A DNA stretch of 64,000 bases, from positions 769,501 to 833,500 of the forward strand of contig OZ025830.1 in the NCBI GenBank assembly GCA_964019425.1, written 5' to 3'. The translations under genes were made by a program, and so were the position numbers. The notes under the pieces are model-generated. The model made no database searches and was not told where the DNA came from. It saw only the letters and a program-made list of their open reading frames with translations. Source of the stretch: Flectonema sp. DT1601 (Eukaryota > Euglenozoa > Diplonemea > Diplonemida > Diplonemidae). Of the stretch, positions 1 to 8,009 are shown piece by piece (the stretch's first letter is position 1; every line of letters begins with the position of its first letter).

Positions 1-672
1 CCACCATCGAACTGGACTTCTCCACCGTCCAACTGGACTTCTCCACCATCGAACTGGACTTCTCCACCGTCCAACTGGACTTCTCCGCCATCGAACTGGA
101 CTTCTCCACCGTCCAACTGGACTTCTCCACCATCGAACTGGACTTCTCCACCGTCCAACTGGACTTCTCCGCCATCGAACTGGACTTCTCCACCATCGAA
201 CTGGACTTCTCCGCCATCGAACTGGACTTCTCCACCGTCCAACTGGACTTCTCCGCCATCGAACTGGACTTCTCCACCATCGAACTGGACTTCTCCACCG
301 TCCAACTGGACTTCTCCACCATCGAACTGGACTTCTCCACCGTCCAACTGGACTTCTCCGCCATCGAACTGGACTTCTCCACCATCGAACTGGACTTCTC
401 CGCCATCGAACTGGACTTCTCCACCGTCCAACTGGACTTCTCCGCCATCGAACTGGACTTCTCCACCGTCCAACTGGACTTCTCCGCCATCGAACTGGAC
501 TTCTCCACCGTCCAACTGGACTTCTCCACCGTCCAACTGGACTTCTCCGCCATCGAACTGGACTTCTCCACCATCGAACTGGACTTCTCCACCGTCCAAC
601 TGGACTTCTCCTCCATCGAACTGGACTTCTCCACCATCCAACTGGACTCAAGCTCCATCCAACTCGACTTCG
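1..672 (+). repeat. 21-bp coding tandem repeat, 32 units
   Basis: Perfect 21-base periodicity begins at base 1, so the array probably extends beyond the window. The first 30 units differ only in the first nine bases (CCA/CCG/CCT, CCA/CCG, TCG/TCC), and every variant still encodes Pro-Pro-Ser. The remaining twelve bases (Asn-Trp-Thr-Ser) are constant. The last two units (631-672) are degenerate and grade into unique sequence. Confidence 0.95.
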
Positions 673-1704
673 TTTGAATGTCATGTAAGTCGTGAGGAGC
701 AGGGGAAGTGGACGGAAGAACAACGCATGTATTGTTGCCTTCACAACGGTGTTGGGTGCAAGGCGAACAAGTACCAGATCGACTGCTTCATGTATTCAAA
801 GACGTGGAGTGAGGCTGAGAAGGAATACTGCTGTGTGACTGCTGATATTGGATGTGCTGTTAACTGCTCGGTTGAGAAAGCACTCCTGTCGAAAAAGGAG
901 ATGGCGAGTTGTTGCAACCGAACGGGTCTGCACTGCGATGCGAAGGCTGCTGCTGCTGATGTTGCTGCCGCCGCTGCTCTGGTAGCAGAGGAAGAGGGAA
1001 GCGGTTTCAGACTCAGCTTCCGTGGTGACTGGAAGACCGTGTCACGCAACCCGAAGAGGAAGGTGCAGCTCTTCAGAATGTCACTGATCGCTGCGTCAAG
1101 GACTTTACAGAAAGAGCCGTCGAGCCTGATTGTGACTTACTTGGGATGGAAGAAGCCGGGTGACAAAACCCCGTCAGCTGACGAGATTTCTAAGTGGGGG
1201 TACAATGTGCCTAGTGCTTGGAACGTTGACGACAGCAAGTCAGTTGATGCTGTGAAGGATGCCACTGCCCCTTCACCTATTTCGAAAAGAAGAGCAGTGT
1301 CTGTGTTGGGAGAGACAGTGACTGAGGCGGCAAAGGGTAAGGACGGACTCTTCTTCGATTACTACATCACCGGAAAGGACGTGGACGTGATCAGTGGTGA
1401 GGTTGAGGAGTCGAAGAAGACTGTTTTACAGAATAACAACGAAGGTTACTCACTCATCTTGCCTGGGGCCAGCGTGACTCGCGTAAGTTCCGAAGAAACA
1501 AGTGCACCGTCTTCTTCTTCAAGCAAGGGATGGATCTTTGCTCTTGTTGGATCACTAGTCGGTCTTTGTGCCGTCGGTGGAATGGTTGCCTTGTACCTGA
1601 ACAAAAGGACTAAGAAAGTTGATCAAAATGAGATCTATAGCTTTAATGATTTGAAAGAAATTGAAGCTGTAAAGTTTAGTGAACTTGCAGATGACAAAGT
1701 GTAA
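1..1704 (+). CDS. Surface-type type I membrane glycoprotein with PPSNWTS repeats, 3' part
   Basis: The frame is open from base 1 to the TAA at 1702-1704, so the 5' end and any signal peptide lie outside the window. Bases 1-672 encode 32 copies of a 7-residue unit, PPSNWTS, with the last two diverged (PPSNWTQ, APSNSTS). Each copy holds an N-x-T sequon, so the arm would carry dense N-glycans if secreted. Next come three cysteine modules of pattern CC-x5-GC or close to it (YCCLHNGVGC, YCCVTADIGC, SCCNRTGLHC), an Ala-rich linker, a domain I do not recognise, a Ser-rich stalk, one membrane segment (WIFALVGSLVGLCAVGGMVA) and a short charged tail. The first ATG in this frame is at 727, but the repeat upstream is in frame without a stop and varies only at synonymous sites, so it is coding. 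Surface adhesin or coat protein is an inference. Confidence 0.8.
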   Translation, partial: PPSNWTSPPSNWTSPPSNWTSPPSNWTSPPSNWTSPPSNWTSPPSNWTSPPSNWTSPPSNWTSPPSNWTSPPSNWTSPPSNWTSPPSNWTSPPSNWTSPPSNWTSPPSNWTSPPSNWTSPPSNWTSPPSNWTSPPSNWTSPPSNWTSPPSNWTSPPSNWTSPPSNWTSPPSNWTSPPSNWTSPPSNWTSPPSNWTSPPSNWTSPPSNWTSPPSNWTQAPSNSTSFECHVSREEQGKWTEEQRMYCCLHNGVGCKANKYQIDCFMYSKTWSEAEKEYCCVTADIGCAVNCSVEKALLSKKEMASCCNRTGLHCDAKAAAADVAAAAALVAEEEGSGFRLSFRGDWKTVSRNPKRKVQLFRMSLIAASRTLQKEPSSLIVTYLGWKKPGDKTPSADEISKWGYNVPSAWNVDDSKSVDAVKDATAPSPISKRRAVSVLGETVTEAAKGKDGLFFDYYITGKDVDVISGEVEESKKTVLQNNNEGYSLILPGASVTRVSSEETSAPSSSSSKGWIFALVGSLVGLCAVGGMVALYLNKRTKKVDQNEIYSFNDLKEIEAVKFSELADDKV

Positions 1705-2075
1705 TTGTACCACACGATTATTAACAGCAAGAAGCTATCTCTTATTACCTCTCACTCTGTCTCTCTCTCTCTCTCTTTAGAATGGAATATTACGAAACCA
1801 ATCTTTTCGGATTGGTATTGTAGCTGTACGAACTAGCCAATAGGCGATACTAAAAAGAAGGGATGACTTCTTTGAAGAGAAGTTTATTTGTTTTTTGTTT
1901 AACTCTTTTTTTATTATTTTGAAGTTGCCAAAAAAAAAAAAAAAAAAAAGTGAAGAACACTTTAATTTATTTATTTTACGGTCTTTGATTTTATTTGAAC
2001 TATAGCCAAAAAAAACTTGAGTTTGTTTATTTACGACTTGTTTATAGTTCGTGGAAGCTATTTTTCTTTTTTTAA

Positions 2076-2175
2076 ATGGGTTTGCGTAGTTAGATACGGT
2101 TATTCGATCTTTTTACTGTATCAGCAACGTAATATGTAATGCGATGGACTTCTTTGTCTATCTGTTATAAAAATA
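2076..2175 (+). repeat. Diverged copy of tRNA-like short interspersed repeat (copy D)
   Basis: The right part (about 2116-2175) matches the copy at 41.7 kb: ctgtatcagc, then an A/T-rich spacer, then tggacttcttt and tctatct. The left part aligns loosely, with a TAG...GG box-A-like piece. It is the most degenerate of the four copies and its boundaries are approximate. Confidence 0.5.
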
Positions 2176-2635
2176 TAATCCACTTGAATGGATGTCCGAA
2201 CTACTAGTGCTCTCGCGTCTTTGCAGATTGAACCTGTTTTCTGCAAATAAAGTTTGAAAGTGTTTTTTTTTCTTTTTCATGCAATGCTTTGTTCTTTATG
2301 CTATTCTCTCTCTCTTGTTGGCAAGAGTATTGTCATTGAAGACTTCTTTGTAGTGTGGAGTTTTTATTGTTAACAATCCTTTTTTTCTCAAAGCAGGTCC
2401 GCGAAGTATAGCACTTCTTTCGAGGGTACAGCGACAGGCTAACAATAGTGGTGTTTTATAGTCCCCTGAAAATAATTTTGACCCAAGGGTGTCACTAGAC
2501 GTGACAAGGAAAAGCATTCATAGCAGAGACGCTACTGTTTGTGCACAGAAACATCTTTTCTACGCCAACAGTATTCTTTAGTGTGAATTAGTAGTTTATT
2601 TTATTTATTCAATTCAAACACACAGCCACTGCAAC

Positions 2636-2641
2636 ATGTAA
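2636..2641 (+). promoter_or_regulatory. Start-stop uORF (ATG TAA)
   Basis: ATG followed at once by TAA lies between the candidate acceptor AG (2624-2625) and the PDZ gene's ATG (2675), so it would be kept in the processed leader. Such minimal uORFs hold initiating ribosomes in other eukaryotes. The role here is inferred. Confidence 0.45.
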
Positions 2642-2674
2642 GCGAGGTGGCGGATTGTTGTGATTGTTCACCAG

Positions 2675-4309
2675 ATGACCAGTTTTTCTCCAAAACCCGA
2701 GGATACTGAGATGCCTTCAACTGTAGTGTTACCAACAGCTGTGAATATTGATAAGTATGGCACTCTCATTAAAGAACGGTTTGGTAAGGGCAAGCTGTTC
2801 GCTATCTGCGAGGTTGATAAAGTAACAGGATCAGGTGGGAAGAAAACATACAAAAGGTTGTTGTGTGTTTCAAAGTCGTTTTTATTTGTAGCGCGTATCG
2901 ACGGTAGCCTTTCTCGGGTTATTCGACATTGGACAATTGAAAAGGTACACTACAGACCTCTGCAAGTAGGAGTTGAGTTCATCTTACAGATTAACGAAGA
3001 ATCGACTCTGGTGTTTCGGGATGAGTCACAAGAGCCGTGGAAACTGCTTGAGGTACTCAATAGTTGCAGGTTTTACTTAATGAACTCTCCTGCACCGCTG
3101 CCAATCCAACTGCTACATAATCATGAAGCCGCTAAGCAGCTATACGACTTCAAGAAACGAAAACATCAGAATCCTCGAGAACGTCTTCGTCAGATGAATG
3201 AAGGACCTGGCTTAGCAGAATACGAAGCTAGGACTACTGCTCAGAGAGTAGGATTCATGGATACAATTAGTGACTCTGAGAGTTGTAAAAAGGTGCCTTT
3301 AAATGAGAAAGTGAATCCTGAAGTAAATCCTGAAGTGAATCCTGATATCATAATAAACCTTTCAGATATAAAACAATCAATTGGCTTAGTGATGTCATCT
3401 GACTTGACTATTCTCCACATTGGTAGTGACTCTCCAGCTGAAGTTGCTGGTGCGAGGCGATTCATTGGAGGAAAAGTCATCAGTGTGAACGGTGTAAATG
3501 TTAGCGATTTCGCTACATGTGCCCAACAGAGCAAAGGGTTGCTTGCAATTCCTTTAGTTATAGAGATGCCCCCCTTGGAACCGCATACAGAAACACCAGG
3601 GGAGGAGGAAGTAGTTTTCACAAAGCAGCGTGATGACGACATAGGTATCGAAATAAGAGAAGATATGAACCTCGTACAAGTAGTTCCTGGAAAGCCAGCT
3701 GACTGCTGTGGAATCGGTTCATATCTTCAACGAAAGTTGTTAGCAGTCAACGGATTGAATTTAAAACGAAAACATGACCTCGAGAGGTTTAAAGATGAAA
3801 CATCGCTCGTCTTAACATTTGCTCCTGTCGTCAAATCTAGAAAAAAAGAAAAAAAAAATAAATACAAGAATGATAACTTTTCAGGACGAACAGCATTTGT
3901 TGAACATCAAAGTAACCAACCTTGTTGTTCTCATGTTGTGAGAAATTCTGAGTTGCCTTTTGTTCAACATCGATCTTCGTCTTATGTGAATATAGCGCAA
4001 GATACTCCACCTGGTCAGCTTCTAAGTAGTGGTGGGTTAGATAAAGTGTATTGTAATAAATCAAAGGAATCGTTGACTACTTCGAATAAAGTCATCGATT
4101 CACTATTCCGAATTCAAGAAGGAACTGAAAAACAACTCTTTCAAGTCGTTCAAAGTATTCGATCAACGGAATTTGATGAGCAGCAGCTTCAGAGTCAAAT
4201 TCCACTCGTTCGACTACGTCCACGACGACAAATAGATAATTTTGCATCATTCGAAACGCATCGTCCCATGACGAGACAAGAGAGATCTGCTGTTCGTATA
4301 GCAGTCTAA
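2675..4309 (+). CDS. PH-like and double PDZ-like domain protein
   Basis: 544 residues starting MTSFSPKPEDTE. The ATG at 2675 is preferred; the frame upstream opens only with a GTG at 2660. Residues about 25-135 look like a PH-type module (KTYKRLLCVSKSFLFVARID, then a strand-rich part ending in EPWKLLEVLNSC and helix). Two PDZ-like units follow: about 215-300 (QSIGLVMSSDLTILHIGSDS, then PAEVAG, GGKVISVNGV) and about 315-390 (DDIGIEI, VVPGKPADCCGI, RKLLAVNG). The tail is basic, with a Lys/Arg cluster (SRKKEKKNKYK), and then low-complexity. Units of the form IGLxl-SPAxxAG-IGxxI-VNGv occur in kinetoplastid proteins as I recall. A membrane-cortex scaffold is plausible but inferred. Candidate leader acceptor AG at 2624-2625. 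Confidence 0.75.
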   Translation: MTSFSPKPEDTEMPSTVVLPTAVNIDKYGTLIKERFGKGKLFAICEVDKVTGSGGKKTYKRLLCVSKSFLFVARIDGSLSRVIRHWTIEKVHYRPLQVGVEFILQINEESTLVFRDESQEPWKLLEVLNSCRFYLMNSPAPLPIQLLHNHEAAKQLYDFKKRKHQNPRERLRQMNEGPGLAEYEARTTAQRVGFMDTISDSESCKKVPLNEKVNPEVNPEVNPDIIINLSDIKQSIGLVMSSDLTILHIGSDSPAEVAGARRFIGGKVISVNGVNVSDFATCAQQSKGLLAIPLVIEMPPLEPHTETPGEEEVVFTKQRDDDIGIEIREDMNLVQVVPGKPADCCGIGSYLQRKLLAVNGLNLKRKHDLERFKDETSLVLTFAPVVKSRKKEKKNKYKNDNFSGRTAFVEHQSNQPCCSHVVRNSELPFVQHRSSSYVNIAQDTPPGQLLSSGGLDKVYCNKSKESLTTSNKVIDSLFRIQEGTEKQLFQVVQSIRSTEFDEQQLQSQIPLVRLRPRRQIDNFASFETHRPMTRQERSAVRIAV

Positions 4310-4799
4310 TTCTCTTCTAATTTAATTTATTTCTGTTTTCCGTCTTTTGTGTAGGCTTTCCAAGGTACGTTATCTTCACCTTTGAAGAATCTTTCTTGAG
4401 GAGTCTGTTTTATGTTGGAGGTTGTCTCTATTACAACATAGAGCCATTGCAATGTTTAACATGAGAAGTCTTCCCTCAAAAAAGGTATGAAGAAATGTAC
4501 TCAGACAGTTTCCAACGTAAGTTCGGAGGGCGTGATCCCCGAGCCCTTGGAGTAGGTCTCTATAAAAACAATTTTATTTATGTTAATTAAGTCTGTGATG
4601 AAATGTGTTGAATTTCCGTTGTTTCAAAACTTTTCACATTATTTTGTCTTCTTCTTCTTCTTCTTTTTTTTTTTTTTTTAAAGATTTTTCTTTTTTTTTT
4701 TAGCAATTAAAGCGTTATCAATACGCTATATGAAAAAAAGTTTTTAAATTTTTGGTTAAGTCAGAAATTATATTTCGTTGTCACTAACAGTACTCTCCA
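4310..4799. other. Intergenic between PDZ and PX genes
   Basis: A/T-rich spacer with a (CTT)n then poly-T tract at 4651-4680 and further T-runs to 4702, followed by a candidate acceptor CACTAACAG ending at 4790, nine bases before the PX gene's ATG. No other feature seen. Confidence 0.6.
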
Positions 4800-6206
4800 A
4801 TGATGGATTTGCATGTGACGGTCACAAACCCGAGAACAACTTCTGGATATGGAGTTTATGACGTGCGGTTATCAGGTCACGGCGTCGAAGTGACTTCGAT
4901 TCGTCGATTTACTGAATTCTATTTAGCAATATGCGCTGTGCGAACACGTTTTGGAAAAATACCACTTCCGCCACCAAAAAAACGATTTGGAAACAATTCT
5001 ATTGCTCTCCTGAAGGACAGATGTGCTCAATTTCAGAAGTGTTTGATCCTAATACTAAACGACAAGAGATCACGTACCCACCCTAAGTTCAGAGAGTTAA
5101 TTGGGTATTTTGAATGGAAAGAACGAGTATTAGCATTATCACAAATAAAACAAATTGTACTAAGGGGAATATTCAGGGGATGGGCATACCTTGCAGTGAG
5201 TTTAGAACACAAGAGATCAAACACTAAGCTCACACGTGAAGTAGAAGATTCAAGAGCTTTAGTCAGATCAGTTCGACGGATAACAGGAGCCAGCAGCTCT
5301 GAACCAGTTAGCTCGTTGGCGCACAGGATGACATCAGAATTTGAGAATTTAGACAGAAAAAGTAAAGTAGAAGGCAGCAGAGCATCAAGCACTGAAAGCA
5401 GCGTGATGGACCTTTGTTCTGAAATGTTTGATGAGTACTGTGAGTCTGCAGGGAAAGCTCTAATTATACTCCGAAGTGGGATTGTTAAACTTAAAGATGA
5501 CCGAGAAGCTGACAGTAAAAGAGTCTCTGAAAGTGATTCAAAGTTAAAAGTAATCGACGAGCTCATATCCGTCGCCAAAAGTATCCGAAGCAGCGGAAAC
5601 ATCGTACCTGAAGACGCACTCTTTATAATACAAGAAGAACTAGTTAACGTTAAGAACGAATTGAGGGAATTGAAAACGAAAGCTGAGCTTGATTCATCCG
5701 TCACAGAACCATCGACACTTGATATTCATGAGGTATCAAAACAATTAGCACTAAATCTCGGTATTACAGCCAATAATAGATTTAGTATCGCAAAGGCTGT
5801 AATAACATCGTACAGTGAGAAGGGAAAGACTGCTGTTTTGTATTCTATCGAAGTTATTTCAACTACTGATGGAGAGAAGTGGATTGTCAGGCGAAGATAC
5901 AACAGCTTTAGTGAGATGCGTGACAGACTTGGTGATTCAGCAAAAGGGATTTCATTTCCAAACAGTATTCTAGTTAAGAGTAGAAAGAAGAGAATGGAAC
6001 AGCTAAACACGTTCTTAGCTGCCATGGTCGAACGTGCTAGAAGAGGAGACAGCAAGATTGCTGCTGAGGTCTCATCATTTTTAACAAATGATTTTGAAAA
6101 AGCTGAAGAAGGATACGAATCTGACGACTCGTATGACTCTTGTAACGGAAGTGTGAGTGCCAGATCACCTCCAAGTATGGCACCAAGCAGTCCTCGAAAT
6201 GACTAA
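4800..6206 (+). CDS. Double PX-domain protein
   Basis: 468 residues. Residues 1-110 form a PX domain: TSGYGVYDVRLSG, IRRFTEFYLAICAVRTRF and PLPPPKKRFG correspond to the RRxxxF and Pro-rich loop. The middle, about 130-310, is helical and charged and is probably coiled coil. A second PX domain spans about 330-445: AVLYSIEVIS, WIVRRRYNSFSEMRD, ISFPN, then helices. The tail is acidic and Ser-rich. PX domains bind phosphoinositides, mainly PI3P on endosomes. Two PX domains around a coiled coil suggest a sorting-nexin-like membrane adaptor, although I see no BAR signature I could vouch for. Start chosen at the ATG 4800, nine bases after the acceptor AG at 4789-4790; a second ATG follows directly. 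Confidence 0.85.
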   Translation: MMDLHVTVTNPRTTSGYGVYDVRLSGHGVEVTSIRRFTEFYLAICAVRTRFGKIPLPPPKKRFGNNSIALLKDRCAQFQKCLILILNDKRSRTHPKFRELIGYFEWKERVLALSQIKQIVLRGIFRGWAYLAVSLEHKRSNTKLTREVEDSRALVRSVRRITGASSSEPVSSLAHRMTSEFENLDRKSKVEGSRASSTESSVMDLCSEMFDEYCESAGKALIILRSGIVKLKDDREADSKRVSESDSKLKVIDELISVAKSIRSSGNIVPEDALFIIQEELVNVKNELRELKTKAELDSSVTEPSTLDIHEVSKQLALNLGITANNRFSIAKAVITSYSEKGKTAVLYSIEVISTTDGEKWIVRRRYNSFSEMRDRLGDSAKGISFPNSILVKSRKKRMEQLNTFLAAMVERARRGDSKIAAEVSSFLTNDFEKAEEGYESDDSYDSCNGSVSARSPPSMAPSSPRND

Positions 6207-7270
6207 TAAAGTATGCTGATATGCTGTAGATGTTATTCTTCAGTCTGTTTTGTATTTTCTTTTTATAAACAGTGCCAGTTTTCTTAACTCGAATCGGAAA
6301 ACTCATTCACCTAACGATCTCAAAAAAAATGTTTGACAGCTACTTAAAATCGTTAGTGTTGTATGTAGTTTGTTAACACTATTGTTAAGCCTGCGTGGTG
6401 TAATGTCCTACCAACTAAATTGTTCCTTTTTTTTTTAATTTATTTATTTATTTTTATATCTGTTTCGACATAGAGTAGGCTTCTAGTATTAGTGCGTGAA
6501 TACTCCCATTCGGAACTTTTATAAATGTTTGCCGATAAAGACAACTTGTCGTTGTCAGCTATTGCCATCCCTTCGTATCGCCTTCTGCTGGATTGCAGTT
6601 AATGTGGTGTGTTGTCCGAGTTTCCACCTTGTCTTCTTCTTTTTGTTTCTTATATGCTTGCTTTTTATTTGTCCAATTTTTGGTTGTTGATTGGCAATCT
6701 GTGTTGAAAAAGGAAGGGAAAAAAAAAAAAAAAACCGATTCGGATTAGCCTTGTATTTCATTGAACGCAAGTGTCAGACTCCTCCCCCCAACCTCCTCGC
6801 CCATGGCGGTTGCGGCGGGGGATACGGCACTTTGTGTTTTGCATGCGGTTCCCAGTTTCTGAAATGTTTCTGCTGACTGTCCAGCAGCAAATCTCCCGGA
6901 CTCAGCCCGTCATTGCCGTCTGAAACGCGTTCCTCCACTTGTCGGCCAGGTACAGTCCCGTGCCCGCCCCAAGTGGAAGGGATCTGACTTCGTCTTCGAC
7001 GGCCTAAGGCCTGCTGGGGTGATAGATGGGGCTGGCCGATAACGGTATTTGGGTTGACTCCTGGCAGAGTTTTTTCGTTGCACGGGAAAATAAATTGTGA
7101 CCATAAGAAATAACGGCTAATCTAGTTTCTTCTCCGACTCTGTCGGTACTAAAAAAAAAAAGTATGCGAAACACTTATCGTGTTTGTTACTCAAATCAGA
7201 TTAATAGGAACAACTAATAATTATTTATTAAGAATTATATTTTATCAGCTACTTGCTTGAACTCAATAAA
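6207..7270. other. Intergenic with a G/C-richer block
   Basis: A/T-rich DNA with T- and A-runs (6427-6455, 6720-6734) surrounds a distinctly G/C-richer block at about 6776-7080. That block carries no frame I recognise and may be a decayed insertion. The candidate acceptor of the next gene (TATTTTATCAG) ends at 7248. Confidence 0.5.
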
Positions 7271-7505
7271 ATGACTGAGATCTACAGCATGACATCTTCT
7301 GATGTTTCGTATCAGATTGGAGTGTGGTCATCCGTCGCATTGGTGTTGGCACTCTTGGGTGCTATCAAAATGGTTTGTTATTGTATTCTACTGGATTATT
7401 ATTTTAGGGAGAAAAAATAATAATAATTAAAAAAAACAGGTTGGATCTATCGATTACTCAAAAGATATTCTTATCATCACTACAAACAATGAGAAGGTCG
7501 AATAA
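7271..7505 (+). CDS. Small membrane protein resembling the C-terminus of V-ATPase accessory proteins (ATP6AP2/Voa1 type)
   Basis: Two exons, 7271-7372 and 7440-7505, give 55 residues. The phase-0 intron is 7373-7439 (GTTTGT...AACAG), matching the donor style of the other introns here. The protein has a short head with MTSSDVSYQ, one membrane segment (IGVWSSVALVLALLGAIKM) and a tail VGSIDYSKDILIITT. A single TM followed by a Met/Ile-Asp-Tyr-Ser-x-Asp-x-Ile motif recalls the end of ATP6AP2 (renin receptor) and yeast Voa1, which sit in the V-ATPase Vo ring. Unlike those, there is no large lumenal domain. Candidate leader acceptor AG at 7247-7248, 22 bases before the ATG. The exon structure is well supported; the family link is tentative. 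Confidence 0.6.
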
Positions 7506-7671
7506 GATTTCGATGGACGTTCTTGCAACTGTTTTTCTGCGTTTCGGAGATCTTTTATTTCTAACTGTCTGTGTAAGTTATTTCCTTGGAATTTAAGTGT
7601 ACTGACCAACCTGGTGGAATGACCTGGTTCTGGCATAGCTCGTGTGTACTATTCCGTAAGTTTTTTTTTTT

Positions 7672-7703
<32 letters not shown>

Positions 7704-8009
7704 CATTCTTTTTTTTTTAAATAGGGAGAAAAAAAAAGTATATGGAAAAATGCAAAAAAAAAAAAAAAAAAATTTTAAAAAAAAAAAAAGAGAAAAGGAC
7801 CAAGGAAAACCAGTGTGCGACCAAGTGACTACAATAGCACTTCACGTCTATTCAGCTGGTTTATTCCCATCCCTACCCCATAAGTCCGACAAAGTCCCTT
7901 CCCTTTTCACGTGTTTCGCTCAGCTGTTGGCATCGTCTAGTTGTGATGAGGTTCTCAGATCTGCGAAAACAATTCGATCTTCTTAATCTTTTACAGCACC
8001 TGCTGCAAG
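7506..8009. other. Intergenic, homopolymer-rich
   Basis: Long T-runs at 7661-7718 are followed by A-runs at 7756-7790, which together could form a hairpin. The candidate acceptor TCTTTTACAG ends at 7996. No gene seen. Confidence 0.6.

Larger units (their letters stand above)
1705..2674. other. Intergenic: 3' UTR, diverged short repeat, acceptor of the next gene
   Basis: Holds the 3' end of the glycoprotein gene, a CT run (1756-1778), a poly-A run near 1930, and a diverged copy of the tRNA-like short repeat at about 2076-2175. A candidate spliced-leader acceptor (T-rich, then ACACAG) ends at 2625. No convincing gene is seen on either strand. Confidence 0.6.

Noticed and set aside
1-672. CRISPR-like or satellite array
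   Set aside because: The units are contiguous 21-mers without spacers, in frame with a protein, and vary only at synonymous sites in the main array. It is a coding repeat.
2660-2674. Upstream GTG start for the PDZ protein
   Set aside because: Eukaryotic initiation at GTG is unlikely and an ATG lies in frame at 2675.
5033-5704. 223-residue minus-strand frame
   Set aside because: Lies wholly antisense to the double-PX gene, with Ser/Leu-rich content typical of a complement shadow.
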